Assembly (NCBI GenBank): GCA_937128505.1
Contig: CAKZMM010000123.1
Location: forward strand, 1-34,624
DNA from: an uncultured Thermogutta sp.
Lineage (GTDB): Bacteria > Planctomycetota > Planctomycetia > Pirellulales > Thermoguttaceae
Length of the DNA: 34,624 nucleotides
Reading direction: 5' to 3'
Part shown: positions 1 through 8,445 of the stretch, piece after piece
How the letters are laid out: every line of letters starts with the position of its first letter
Position numbering within the stretch: position 1 is the first letter of the stretch
The notes under the pieces: model-generated
Seen by the model: the letters and a program-made list of their open reading frames with translations, nothing else
The model's database searches: none
Told to the model about the DNA's origin: nothing
Program-made: the position numbers and the translations under genes

Positions 1-73
1 CATGACACCTTGGGCGATAGGCCGTGGGGAAAGATTTTTTATGCGTTGCACGGTGCCCGAGGCGTCGCAGGAA

Positions 74-241
74 TTAGTCATTCACGAATTTTGTAGCCCA
101 CAAGGTGATGTTGCGCACCGCATCGCGGAAGTAGGGTTTGGATGACTTGTCTACCTGCCCGTTTGCGATGGTCCGTACCCCCTTGCGGTAGTAGAAGCCT
201 TGGAAATCGGCAGGATCCATCAAACGGCAAAAAGTGACCAT
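74..241 (-). CDS. possible 55-aa small protein or C-terminal gene remnant
   Basis: An open frame on the minus strand runs from ATG at 241 to TAA at 74-76 and ends in ...KFVND. It begins MVTFCRLMDPADF and includes YYRKGVRTI and YFRDAVRNITLW. I do not recognise the family. By hand count 38 of 55 codons (69%) end in G or C, which is coding-like for this genome. An in-frame TGA lies three codons upstream of the ATG, and the 5-formyltetrahydrofolate cyclo-ligase gene starts on the other strand at the same place, so it cannot extend further. No convincing ribosome binding site precedes it. It is either a short gene divergent from the cyclo-ligase or the surviving C-terminus of a longer gene cut off when the cyclo-ligase region was joined here. 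Nothing supportable is seen in positions 1-73. Confidence 0.35.
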   Translation of the reverse strand: MVTFCRLMDPADFQGFYYRKGVRTIANGQVDKSSKPYFRDAVRNITLWATKFVND

Positions 242-893
242 GCCATCTCAAGAGATTTCCAAATCCGAATCATCCATCCTTGAGCTAAAGCAGCGGATTC
301 GGCGGGAGGCGATGGCGCGGCGGGAACGTCATCCCGACCCCGCCGGAGCAAGTGCCGAGATTTGGCGGCGGCTAACCGAGTTAACGGAATTCACTCGTGC
401 CGAAACCATCCTCTGCTATGTGGCTCGCCGGGGCGAAGTGGAGACGCGAGCCGGGATCGAACGCATCCTTCGGGAAGGCAAACGCGTATTCGTCCCTTTT
501 TGTGCAGGGGATCAGCTCCGCTTGTTCCGGTTAGAGGACTGGGATGAGCTTGCCCCAGGGCATTGGCGGATCCTGGAGCCGAAAGCCGAGCTTCGCAGTC
601 TTGCCGACCGCCAAGCGCGCCCCGAAGACTTAAACTGGGCCATCGTGCCCGGGGTTGCTTTCGATCCACGAGGGGCCCGATTAGGCCACGGCCGCGGCTA
701 CTTCGATCGCTTTTTGCCGTCACTACCCCCCGAGGTACCGGCGGTCGGATTGGCTTTCGACTGTCAAATCTTTCCCGAATTGCCCACACTTCCTTATGAC
801 GTTTTCATGGATTGGGTCATAACCGAAAGCGGCACCTACCGCGGATACGGTCGCTGCCACCAGCGGGGAAAAGATGTCACAACCGACGGGTAG
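240..893 (+). CDS. 5-formyltetrahydrofolate cyclo-ligase
   Basis: This enzyme uses ATP to convert 5-formyltetrahydrofolate to 5,10-methenyltetrahydrofolate in the cytoplasm, returning the storage folate to one-carbon metabolism. The protein is about 217 aa, normal for the family. The C-terminal signature is clear: VPGVAFDPRGARLGHG followed by RGYFDR around residues 138-160, the nucleotide and folate binding loop. The N-terminal basic helix with KQRIRREAMARRERH is also typical. Start choice is uncertain: GTG at 234 and ATG at 240 are in frame and neither has a good Shine-Dalgarno sequence; ATG is preferred. The gene is convergent with the downstream GH5-like gene, with only 7 bases between stops. 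The symbol is left blank because naming (ygfA, fau, mthfs) varies. Confidence 0.9.
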   Translation: MPSQEISKSESSILELKQRIRREAMARRERHPDPAGASAEIWRRLTELTEFTRAETILCYVARRGEVETRAGIERILREGKRVFVPFCAGDQLRLFRLEDWDELAPGHWRILEPKAELRSLADRQARPEDLNWAIVPGVAFDPRGARLGHGRGYFDRFLPSLPPEVPAVGLAFDCQIFPELPTLPYDVFMDWVITESGTYRGYGRCHQRGKDVTTDG

Positions 894-900
894 TCAGGAA

Positions 901-1941
901 TCAATCAGCTGAGGACTTAGCTCGCGTGAGCATTCGTAGAGTTGAGTAAAAAACCGGATCGTCACGAACCCCTTTGAACTCAAAAGGCACGTACTGATTA
1001 AGCTTTTTGAGCATTAACCCATAGGATGCTCCCTCGGCCACGCAGAGCCGACAAGCTTGGGCCGCATCCGCACCCCACTTGTCATCTTCGTTGCACACAA
1101 TCGGCTTCCCAAACCGCTTTAAAATCCGAATTCTCTCCGGGATATCCCGCAGAGGCGTGCTGTTAAAGTGGATAAGCAGAAAGTCGCTCGCTTCCGCCAC
1201 TTCAACCGGCAGACGACCATCGCCTAGCCCACTGGTGGACACCAATAGCCCGGGTGCTTCACGCCGGGCTAGTCGAATCAATTCCACTTGACCGCTCGGT
1301 GTGCGAAGGATGGGATGATCGAATCCGCGATGAGGAAATTCATTAGCGATCTCCAGCACGACATTCGTGTAGCCTTTTCGGCGGATCCAATCCACGGTTT
1401 GTTTTACGGCAAATTGCACGGCCTCCTCATTGGCCAATACCTGGTCTTGTCGTTGATAAAAACAACCGAGGATAGCTACCGCCCCAAGCCGATCGCAGGC
1501 ATCGAGCACTTTTTCCATTCGGGCAAGATACTCTGGCCGAAGACTACCGTCGGTTTCAAACGCCGAATTCAGTGCTCCTTCATAACCCGGAAAACCGCCC
1601 TGCAGATTGAATGTAAATGCCCGTACCCCCGCATCTACATACTCGGGAAGGACGTTCAAGAAGGCTTGCGTGTTTGCCTCGGGATCGAAGTCCGCACGAT
1701 TACGATCTTCAAACGTGGCATTCACCATTCGAACGTTCATGAGAAGGCCTTCCGCGGGCGCTCCCGGGTAGGTTATTTCGTCGTTAATCATCCACTTCGT
1801 ACCCCGGAGGCTGACCCGGGTGTGGCGTTCCCTTTGCTCCGCCAGACATCGATCAAAAGTGTTCCCCACAAAAAGCGCAAAAAGTGCCCCAAAAATTATC
1901 CCCAGTAGCATGCGGCCAAGAGTTCGGCCCCAGTTACTCAT
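901..1941 (-). CDS. membrane-anchored glycoside hydrolase-like protein (GH5-type TIM barrel)
   Basis: A 346-aa protein. The start is ATG at 1941, because GAGGA lies about 10 bases upstream; the frame is open to 2052 but the extra 37 residues look non-coding. Residues 1-30 (MSNWGRTLGRMLLGIIFGAL...) form one membrane segment or uncleaved signal, putting the rest outside the cytoplasm. The body resembles a GH5/cellulase-fold barrel: LEIANE at about 196-201 would hold the acid/base Glu201, preceded by Asn as in clan GH-A, and IVCNED near 281-286 would hold nucleophile Glu285. The family cannot be pinned down and the substrate is unknown; a non-catalytic cellulase-like protein is also possible. 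It follows the sulfatase on the same strand by 142 bp, which suggests co-transcription. Confidence 0.65.
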   Translation of the reverse strand: MSNWGRTLGRMLLGIIFGALFALFVGNTFDRCLAEQRERHTRVSLRGTKWMINDEITYPGAPAEGLLMNVRMVNATFEDRNRADFDPEANTQAFLNVLPEYVDAGVRAFTFNLQGGFPGYEGALNSAFETDGSLRPEYLARMEKVLDACDRLGAVAILGCFYQRQDQVLANEEAVQFAVKQTVDWIRRKGYTNVVLEIANEFPHRGFDHPILRTPSGQVELIRLARREAPGLLVSTSGLGDGRLPVEVAEASDFLLIHFNSTPLRDIPERIRILKRFGKPIVCNEDDKWGADAAQACRLCVAEGASYGLMLKKLNQYVPFEFKGVRDDPVFYSTLRMLTRAKSSAD

Positions 1942-2083
1942 CGTAGTTTCCTCGGGCATACATTTCTGCAACTTGGCGCGTCGAAATCCGCAACGGCGTG
2001 AATTGTCTCGACGGCATGAAATTCGCGGATGACTCATGGGCACGAATTCCATGCCGACTCACACGAGGCTAGCATACTGCCAT

Positions 2084-3577
2084 CTATCGAGCACGTCTTC
2101 GACCCTGTTGCTCCGCTCGAATCGGCTTTTCCGCTTCCGCGGGCTGAGCATCCGTCGCAGGAAGATAGCGGCTTAGCTGCTCTTTGATTTCGGTATACTG
2201 CGGCAAAGACGCTAAGTTCGTCCACTCGTGGGGATCTGACTGATGGTCGTACAATTCCTCTGATCCGTCGGCATACCGAATGTATCGCCACCTTTCGTTG
2301 CGCACTGCGTGGTTGCGATAACCATGGGTCGTTAGGGCCACATGGTCCCAGGGAGCTTCGGGGTTGGCTAAAAGTCGGCATAGGCTTCGTCCCTCAACGT
2401 GCCTGGGTAGCGGCAGATTACACAGTTCGGCTAGCGTGGGATATACATCCAGTAGACTGACGACCCTTTCGCACCGTGATCCCGGCTGAGTTACACCCGG
2501 AACAACAAAGATTAACGGAACGCGCCCTGATTCCTCCCACAATGTGAACTTCCGCCAATGGAGCTTTTCTCCTAAATGCCAACCGTGGTCACTCCAAAGG
2601 ACGATGATCGTATCGTCCCGATCTTTTCTGCGGTCTAAAGCGTCCAGGACGCGACCGATTTGCCCGTCGCAAAACGTAATACTCGCCAAATATCCTTGGA
2701 TTCCTCGATCCCAATTATCGGTAGCAAGCACTTTGGCATGGTCCCCTTTTGGATTCGCCATTCGCACGCCGGCCGCGGGGATGTCATCTAAGTCATCCTC
2801 TCGCACCGGTGGAAGTTTGATCCCCGACAAGGGATATTCTTCGAAGTATTTACGCGGGACATACCACGGAAGGTGAGGCCGAATGAATCCCACGGCGAGG
2901 AAAAACGGGCGATCATGCTCCTGAGTTAAAAACTCCACGGCCCAATCCGCCAATTGGGCATCCCCCATAGCAGAATCCTCCACATGGAGTGGCCCCCAAT
3001 CGAATTGGGCCGCGTCGGGAATACCGTTGAGCGGGCGGCCGTCGGGTACCGGATCGGCAGGGCGCTGGAAGTAGACTTCCCACGATTTCAGGTCATTGAA
3101 GCTGCCATGGAAAATCTTTCCGCCGCCCCACACCTTGTAGCCGTGCTGCATGAATAGCTGGGGTAGGGTGATGGCCTCCGCGAGCCGCGGACGCCAAGGG
3201 TGCGAATTGAGATAAACGCCCGAGGTCGCGGGATTAACGCTGCAAAGGAGGGCGACTCGGGAAGGATTACACGAGGGCGCCGAACAATACGCCCGGGTGA
3301 AAAGAAGGCCGCGATTGGCTAACCGGTCGAGATTCGGGGTTTTTACGCCGGGATAACCCCCGAGGCACCCGGTCCAATCACGCAGGTCATCAACGGCGAT
3401 GAAAAGCACATTTTTGCGAGCTGTTTTCGTATCCTCCTGTATATTAGCGAAAGCCATCGCCGTATACAAAATCGGTAGTGCAACACTGAGGAAAGCTGCA
3501 ATCCCAAGGAAAGCTTTGGAAGCAGGAGACAACCTGCCGGGCATCCGAAGGGCCGTCATCGCCAAAAAGTTTCTCAT
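2084..3577 (-). CDS. sulfatase, iduronate-2-sulfatase type
   Basis: A formylglycine-dependent sulfatase that would hydrolyse sulfate esters, probably of a sulfated polysaccharide, outside the cytoplasm. The N-terminus has a signal/anchor segment (AFLGIAAFLSVALPILYTAM). Metal ligands are visible in VLFIAVDDLRDW (Asp63, Asp64). The modification site is Cys103 in SAPSCNPSR, the C-x-P-S-R motif converted to formylglycine. WSDHGWHLGEK carries Asp330 and His331. The segment GFIRPHLPW and the C-terminal ELYDHQSDPHEWTNL are typical of planctomycete iduronate-2-sulfatase-like members. ATG at 3577 is chosen over the adjacent GTG at 3580 because GGGGGA then sits about 6 bases upstream. Substrate cannot be assigned. 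No sulfatase-maturase gene lies nearby. A GH5-like gene follows on the same strand. Confidence 0.93.
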   Translation of the reverse strand: MRNFLAMTALRMPGRLSPASKAFLGIAAFLSVALPILYTAMAFANIQEDTKTARKNVLFIAVDDLRDWTGCLGGYPGVKTPNLDRLANRGLLFTRAYCSAPSCNPSRVALLCSVNPATSGVYLNSHPWRPRLAEAITLPQLFMQHGYKVWGGGKIFHGSFNDLKSWEVYFQRPADPVPDGRPLNGIPDAAQFDWGPLHVEDSAMGDAQLADWAVEFLTQEHDRPFFLAVGFIRPHLPWYVPRKYFEEYPLSGIKLPPVREDDLDDIPAAGVRMANPKGDHAKVLATDNWDRGIQGYLASITFCDGQIGRVLDALDRRKDRDDTIIVLWSDHGWHLGEKLHWRKFTLWEESGRVPLIFVVPGVTQPGSRCERVVSLLDVYPTLAELCNLPLPRHVEGRSLCRLLANPEAPWDHVALTTHGYRNHAVRNERWRYIRYADGSEELYDHQSDPHEWTNLASLPQYTEIKEQLSRYLPATDAQPAEAEKPIRAEQQGRRRAR

Positions 3578-4030
3578 CACTTATCCCCCGGTCTTTAGCC
3601 GAGTAATGCTCGAGGTAGCATAGCACAGCCACGAGAGCTGCGGAGTAGCTACCCGTTAACTACTCCTTTGCGCTAATCCATGTGAAACTCCCATACCCAA
3701 GGCGATCGGCTGAACGACGATGCTTAATGATGATGCCTCACAAGGTATGAGATACAAATATGGGTCGAAGGCAGGTTGAGCATCAATATCGTGGATACGC
3801 AAACCCACCCCATTTTGGTAAAGTAGACTTTCATTCCTATTCCGGCAAGCCTTGCTTGAGAATTGTCCGCTTGTGAGGGTAATTGCCGAAAAAACTCGCA
3901 CGTTCCAGCTCTAGGTTAATCCGGCGATGGGCAACGATCAATCGGCTCCACTGACCCGGCTTCGAGGGTGCACCGAGCTGTAGAAAATGATAACTCGATT
4001 ACACAAATTGCTGTCCATTACACAAATTAA

Positions 4031-4045
4031 TGAAACGAGGTTTCA
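4031..4045. promoter_or_regulatory. perfect palindrome TGAAAC-GAG-GTTTCA
   Basis: Two 6-bp arms separated by three bases form a perfect dyad, flanked by TTA and TAA that roughly continue the symmetry. It lies 3 bases after the second copy of a 12-bp direct repeat (4017-4028). The form fits an operator for a dimeric regulator, but its distance from either flanking gene (about 450 bp) makes the role uncertain. Confidence 0.3.
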
Positions 4046-4098
4046 ACTAATCGGTGAGCATATCAGGGAGACGCTGTTCAAAAGGGGAACAAGCCCCT

Positions 4099-4132
4099 TA
4101 TCAGTCATATGATGGTATCAGTCGTATGATGG
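4099..4132. repeat. 17-bp tandem duplication (one mismatch)
   Basis: TATCAGTCATATGATGG is followed directly by TATCAGTCGTATGATGG. The copies differ at one base and abut with no spacer. It is one of a set of short head-to-tail duplications found only between genes in this window. Confidence 0.85.
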
Positions 4133-4515
4133 CCTTTTCTGCCGGGGAGTCAGGCGAGATAATAGCGGCTTAAACTACCCATCAGCGGTGGGCTAGAACG
4201 GCAAATCTGCGGGAACGAGCGATCCATGCAGCTTGCAACTGGGTTGGAAAATGGCATTTGCCGACTTACCCGTGTCATTGAATCCGCTTGTGCCCGTGTT
4301 GTGAACGGCTTGCCCCATGCAAAAAGGGCTCTTGTATTTGTCAACAAAAGAGTTGCTCGAACTAGGCGGAATCGGATAGGAATTGCGGTCGGATCTTTGG
4401 CCAAGTTGCAACGCATTACCCGAATCCTTACTTTCTGTTGGTATCGTGTGCACCACCTAAAGGGTGACGAATCGCAGAATCACATTATCTTGGAGCCTAG
4501 GATGGTAGACTGCCC

Positions 4516-5277
4516 ATGGCCAAGGCTTATTTGATCGACATGGACGGCGTGCTCTTACGGGGGTCGGAGCCCATACCGGGAGCCGCCGTTTTCATCGGGC
4601 GTCTTCGCGAGGCGCAGCGACCCTTTTTGGTGCTTACCAACAATTCGCTTTTTACACCAGAGGATCTTTGCCAGCGATTGCATTCAGCGGGGCTGGAGGT
4701 GCCGGTTGACCGAATTTACACGTCGGCTATGGCCACGGCACAGTTCCTCACGCGGCAGCGTCCCAATGGTCGTGCCTTCGTGCTGGGAGAGGCAGGGCTT
4801 TTGACCGCCTTGCATGCGGTGGGTTATCGCGTTACCGAATATCAGCCGGACTACGTGGTCCTTGGGGAGACAACCAACTACAGCTTTCCTCACATCGCGA
4901 GGGCCGTGCGGTTTGTAGCCGCCGGCGTTCGTTTCATCGCCACTAACCCGGATGTCTCCGGTCCGACCGAGCGCGGCCTTGTCCCAGCAACGGGCGCCTT
5001 GGCCGCTTTAATTACCGCAGCCACCGGTGTGCGCCCTTATTTCGTGGGTAAGCCTAATCCGCTGATGATCCGCTCCGCCTTACGGCACTTGGGTACTCAT
5101 TCGGAAGAGACGGTCATGATTGGCGATCGAATGGACACCGACATCATCGCAGGAATTGAAAGTGGCATGAGTGCCATCCTTACCCTAACCGGGGTTACCA
5201 AACCCGAGGAAGTGGACCGGTTCCCGTATCGACCGGATCGGATCGTTAAAAGCTTGGAAGAGTTAGATTCCGTTTAA
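4516..5277 (+). CDS. HAD-IIA family sugar-phosphate phosphatase (NagD-like)
   Basis: A 253-aa cytoplasmic phosphatase of haloacid dehalogenase subfamily IIA. Motif I is [11 protein letters not shown], with Asp8 as nucleophile and Asp10 as acid/base. Motif II is LTNNS near residue 42. Motif III is the lysine of VGKPNPLMI near residue 177, and motif IV is [10 protein letters not shown] near residue 200 with the Mg-binding aspartates. The cap between motifs II and III is the alpha/beta type typical of NagD and 4-nitrophenylphosphatases. Substrate cannot be told from sequence; UMP/GMP, glycolate 2-phosphate or a sugar phosphate are possible. The only upstream purine-rich element, AGGA, is 13 bases from the ATG. 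Its TAA shares two bases with the TAA of the convergent HisN-like gene. Confidence 0.9.
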   Translation: MAKAYLIDMDGVLLRGSEPIPGAAVFIGRLREAQRPFLVLTNNSLFTPEDLCQRLHSAGLEVPVDRIYTSAMATAQFLTRQRPNGRAFVLGEAGLLTALHAVGYRVTEYQPDYVVLGETTNYSFPHIARAVRFVAAGVRFIATNPDVSGPTERGLVPATGALAALITAATGVRPYFVGKPNPLMIRSALRHLGTHSEETVMIGDRMDTDIIAGIESGMSAILTLTGVTKPEEVDRFPYRPDRIVKSLEELDSV

Positions 5278-6068
5278 GGGCTGGAAGTTTTCGTCAGGGT
5301 CAAGACCTGGTGCAAAAGCAGCCCGTTGGTTGCAACAATTCTGCCTGAATCGAGCCGCTGTCCCCCTTCCCAATCCGTGAGGGTACCGCCGGCCTCCTCC
5401 AGCACCGGTACCAGGGCGGCAGCATCCCAGAGATTTACAATCGGATCGATCATGATTTCCGCCCTACCTGTGGCCACCAGTAAGTATCCGTAACAGTCGC
5501 CCCAAGTTCTAGTCAATCCTGCCGCCTCCTCAAGGCGCGCAAAAACATCCGCCCTCCCAATCTGGCGAAAATGGGCGACATCTGTGGTCAGGAAGGTTGC
5601 GGTGCCCAAATCCGCACAACTAGATACCCGGGCTTTCCGAACCTCCCCGTCTGGTCCCCGATACCACGCCCCCCCACCCCGTTGGGCAAAGACGCATTCA
5701 TTAAGTGCCGGTATATGAATCACTCCGATGGCGAATTCGTCCTCCGCCTGCACGGCTATTAAAGTGCCGAACAACGGAACGCCGCGAATAAATGACTTGG
5801 TTCCATCTAATGGATCCAGGATCCACCGAAAGCCGCTTGAACCGGGTTTTTCCGGGAACTCTTCCCCCAGGATGGCATCTTCGGGAAACGATTCCTCGAT
5901 CATGCGGCGGAGAGCTTCTTCGGCTCCGCGGTCGGCAACCGTGACCGGCGAAGCATCGGCTTTTTTCTCCGTTACAACTCCTTCGCACTGGAAGTAAGAA
6001 AGAATCAGCTTTCCCGCCTCTTGAGCAGCCGCCAGCGCCAGTTCAAGCCGCTGTTTTGTGCCCGACAT
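5274..6068 (-). CDS. inositol monophosphatase-family phosphatase, HisN-like histidinol-phosphatase
   Basis: A 264-aa member of the Mg-dependent inositol monophosphatase/FBPase-like family. Metal-binding residues are Glu70 in ILGEEFPEK and the DPLDGTKSF motif at 85-93; the second signature is [18 protein letters not shown] near the C-terminus. The stretch [17 protein letters not shown] is characteristic of HisN-type histidinol-phosphate phosphatases, so the last-but-one step of histidine synthesis is the favoured role; inositol-1-phosphate remains possible. ATG at 6068 is chosen because GAGGAG lies 7-8 bases upstream; the frame continues to 6119 without a signal. No other his gene is near. The gene converges on the HAD phosphatase with overlapping stop codons. 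Confidence 0.85.
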   Translation of the reverse strand: MSGTKQRLELALAAAQEAGKLILSYFQCEGVVTEKKADASPVTVADRGAEEALRRMIEESFPEDAILGEEFPEKPGSSGFRWILDPLDGTKSFIRGVPLFGTLIAVQAEDEFAIGVIHIPALNECVFAQRGGGAWYRGPDGEVRKARVSSCADLGTATFLTTDVAHFRQIGRADVFARLEEAAGLTRTWGDCYGYLLVATGRAEIMIDPIVNLWDAAALVPVLEEAGGTLTDWEGGQRLDSGRIVATNGLLLHQVLTLTKTSSP

Positions 6069-6188
6069 CTCTAAGCTCCTCAAGACCCACCGGGCCTGGC
6101 GATCATTAAGTTCTCGCACCTAGAAATTCCATGGTTTCCCCATTTTCAGGAGTGATTGGTGTGGCACGCGAGCAAACCCCGTCTACGC

Positions 6189-6211
6189 AAAAATTTCCCA
6201 ATTTTTTGGGA
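6189..6211 (-). terminator. candidate intrinsic terminator after the 726-aa gene
   Basis: Read on the minus strand, TCCCAA-AAAA-TTGGGA forms a 6-bp stem with a 4-base loop, followed by AA and TTTTT. It begins about 54 bases past the stop of the gene ending at 6265. The stem is short and not GC-rich, so it may be weak. Confidence 0.45.
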
Positions 6212-6264
6212 GCGATGAGCTCTTGGGATTTCCCGGAAGAGCTTGCGTAAGTTTTGGGCGATCC

Positions 6265-8445
6265 TTACTGAGAAACCTCCTGCACTACGACGTCTTCAAT
6301 TTTCCGTAAATCCGGAGTTCCGCCGAGGTAAACGCTCCCTCCAGAAAAGGCAATCGGTCCGCCCGGGGATACTTTACCCACGGGAACGATGTTGCCACTG
6401 CGGGGCTCAATGCGGATCAAAACCGATTCGGCAAAGCTCCAAATCCAGCCGTCAGGACCTATCCGCAAATCCCAAGGCTCCTGCTGATTCGAGCCGATTG
6501 CCACGGGCAACCGCCACGGAAGAACATGGCGATAGACTAGTTGGCGAGTTGCCCCGTCCACCGCATAAAGTATACTCGTCGTTGGGCTCCCTGGGTTCTC
6601 CGTCCAACCGACAATGACCTTATCGGCGGTCGCCACAATCGGTCCAGTGCCACGGACTCCCTCGATAGGTTCAACCATTCCGTTTAGCTTTTCGGTGGTG
6701 GTGTCGAAGAACCACAGTGCTCCTTGAGCAGGAGTCGGCTTGCCGAGGACTGAATCGGCGACGGCGCAAGTTGAAAGCACGATATATTGGCCGCAAGCAG
6801 CAAGGTGTGTGACCTGATAATTGCTTAAAGGTTCCCAAATGCCTCCAGCTTCGCCCGTTCGCGGATCAAACCAGGCCAAGCCGCCGCACTGACCGTCGCG
6901 CATCCATCGTCCTCCGAAATAAATCCTTCTGTCCGCCCCCACGGCGGCTCCATACATTTTATGGGTACCTGCCAGCATCTTACTTCCGAGATATAGGACC
7001 CGCCGCGGGTTAGCCTTGGGGTGATCGTCCTTAATCCACCGATTATCGATGACTTTTCCCGCGGTCCATGGTAAGTTCGGGTCGTATTCATACAGGGGCG
7101 AAGTGGGATAGCCACTCATATAGATTTTGCCGTTCCAAAAGGCCGTTGCATAATGACTCAGCTCGATTTTACCCAAATGTGTCGCTTGACCGGACTGCGG
7201 GTCGTAGGTGAAATTGCCCTCGTAAGCCCCGGCGGTTCCGAAAAGGCGCCCGTCCGCCATCTCTCTCAATCGATAGATTACGTGGGGATAGACCGGGACC
7301 TGAAATCGGAAGATATCCCAGCAATCCCGCTCACTCAGACCCGGCGGTGGGCCCTCCGGTGCTTTATCGGGTTCGGACCGTTCGACCCAAATCTCGGCAT
7401 ATCCTTGCGAATCCGGCACGGCAAAAGCAAGTTCAACCCTCGGTGCAGGTGGCCAAGGGGAACTCAGCCCGTTCGAAATACGGGAAGCCCAAGGCGAGGT
7501 ACGCGGATCGGTTACCGGGATCGCATGGCCCTGGTAAAGCCAATACCGCCGAGTTTCGCCTTCTGTTCCCACGACTCCTGTGGCAGACGCTGCGCAGCCG
7601 TCCGGTCGCTGCTCAACGCCGACATATCCGCCACTGGTTGCCGTCTCAAGGAGCACCTTCCACTGGCGTGTTTGGCGATCAAATGCGACGAGGTACCAAG
7701 GGATTTTCCCACTGGCGATGTAGATGTAGCGATCATCGGCTCCCCCGGAATAACCCCAACAGGCGTTCGGTGCATGACTCGGCCCAATGGGACCATAGAA
7801 GGTGACAGCGAGTGTATCCGGATCAATCTGAGCCGCCGTCGCCGATTTGCTGGGATGTTGTCCAATTGCATACAGCCTACCATCAGTTCCCAAAACCAGC
7901 GGATGCGTTTCGCCAAGGATTTCCTCCGGAAGCGGCACAGCATCGAGGACTAATTCGTTCGTGGAGGCATCGTAGGTGCAGATTTTCTGCCGCAGCCGAC
8001 TGTCGAGCACGGATATGAAGAGTTTTCCATTTGGTGCGACAATAGCGGGACAAAGATGAAAATTCCAGCCGCGATCGGTGTGAATCGTCTTAACCTCGTG
8101 GGTCGCCAAATCAATGACGACGATCGTATTCGGGCCGCCGTATTCAGGGAAATAGATTTGCAGCAAATCCCAAGTCGCCTTGTCAGGATTGGGAGCCCTT
8201 AAAAGCAGCCCCTGACGCACCGAAGCGATGGGAGTAACCAGCGATGACACTCGAAGCGGTGGCGCCTTTCGGGTTAACTCAGCCAATTCCTCGGCCGGCG
8301 TCTGTGCGCTCACCCATCGCGGGAAGAAGAGAACAAGCACGGTGATCAAGGCCATACAGCAAAGCGCACCGGCTACCCTCGAATGACTTCGGAAAATTCC
8401 CGTAGATACTCTGCGAACTCGGCACCGCGAGCCATGAGAAGCCAT
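6265..8445 (-). CDS. exported beta-propeller-like protein of unknown function
   Basis: A 726-aa protein whose start at ATG 8445 is set by GAGGG 8 bases upstream; the frame opens at 8616 but the first 57 codons look like upstream sequence. Residues 1-50 are basic then hydrophobic (VAGALCCMALITVLVLFF) and end in SAQ, a signal peptide. The rest is a series of short beta-strand blocks such as TIVVIDLATHEVKTI, ICTYDASTNELVL, LVAFDRQTRQWKVLL, GLAWFDPRTGEAGGIW, LWFFDTTTEKLNGM and ILYAVDGATRQLVY. These fit a WD40/YVTN/SMP-30-like propeller with possibly two propeller domains. No catalytic motif was recognised. It would act outside the cytoplasm, perhaps in binding or sugar metabolism; function is not assigned. 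Confidence 0.75.
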   Translation of the reverse strand: MASHGSRCRVRRVSTGIFRSHSRVAGALCCMALITVLVLFFPRWVSAQTPAEELAELTRKAPPLRVSSLVTPIASVRQGLLLRAPNPDKATWDLLQIYFPEYGGPNTIVVIDLATHEVKTIHTDRGWNFHLCPAIVAPNGKLFISVLDSRLRQKICTYDASTNELVLDAVPLPEEILGETHPLVLGTDGRLYAIGQHPSKSATAAQIDPDTLAVTFYGPIGPSHAPNACWGYSGGADDRYIYIASGKIPWYLVAFDRQTRQWKVLLETATSGGYVGVEQRPDGCAASATGVVGTEGETRRYWLYQGHAIPVTDPRTSPWASRISNGLSSPWPPAPRVELAFAVPDSQGYAEIWVERSEPDKAPEGPPPGLSERDCWDIFRFQVPVYPHVIYRLREMADGRLFGTAGAYEGNFTYDPQSGQATHLGKIELSHYATAFWNGKIYMSGYPTSPLYEYDPNLPWTAGKVIDNRWIKDDHPKANPRRVLYLGSKMLAGTHKMYGAAVGADRRIYFGGRWMRDGQCGGLAWFDPRTGEAGGIWEPLSNYQVTHLAACGQYIVLSTCAVADSVLGKPTPAQGALWFFDTTTEKLNGMVEPIEGVRGTGPIVATADKVIVGWTENPGSPTTSILYAVDGATRQLVYRHVLPWRLPVAIGSNQQEPWDLRIGPDGWIWSFAESVLIRIEPRSGNIVPVGKVSPGGPIAFSGGSVYLGGTPDLRKIEDVVVQEVSQ

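Larger units (their letters stand above)
3578..4515. other. 938-bp intergenic region without a convincing gene
   Basis: The region separates the divergent sulfatase and HAD phosphatase genes and must hold both promoters, but no strong -35/-10 pair was found. Several 80-100 aa open frames on both strands overlap each other and look random. Sequence features are a small hairpin GGAGTAG/CTACTCC (3642-3648 with 3660-3666), the 12-bp direct repeat ATTACACAAATT at 3998-4009 and 4017-4028, a palindrome at 4031-4045 and a tandem duplication at 4099-4132. Confidence 0.6.

Noticed and set aside
1288-1908. 206-aa plus-strand frame inside the GH5-like gene
   Set aside because: It is antisense to a gene with signal/anchor, catalytic motifs and a good ribosome site, so it is a shadow frame.
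3656-3901. 81-aa minus-strand frame
   Set aside because: No ribosome binding site, no domain, and random-looking residue pattern in a spacer.
4150-4534. Overlapping 87-102 aa frames on both strands before the HAD phosphatase
   Set aside because: They overlap each other, one runs into the phosphatase gene in another frame, and none has a ribosome site or protein-like composition.
7153-7953. 266-aa plus-strand frame inside the propeller gene
   Set aside because: Shadow of the minus-strand gene; Arg/Pro/Cys-rich translation without domain.
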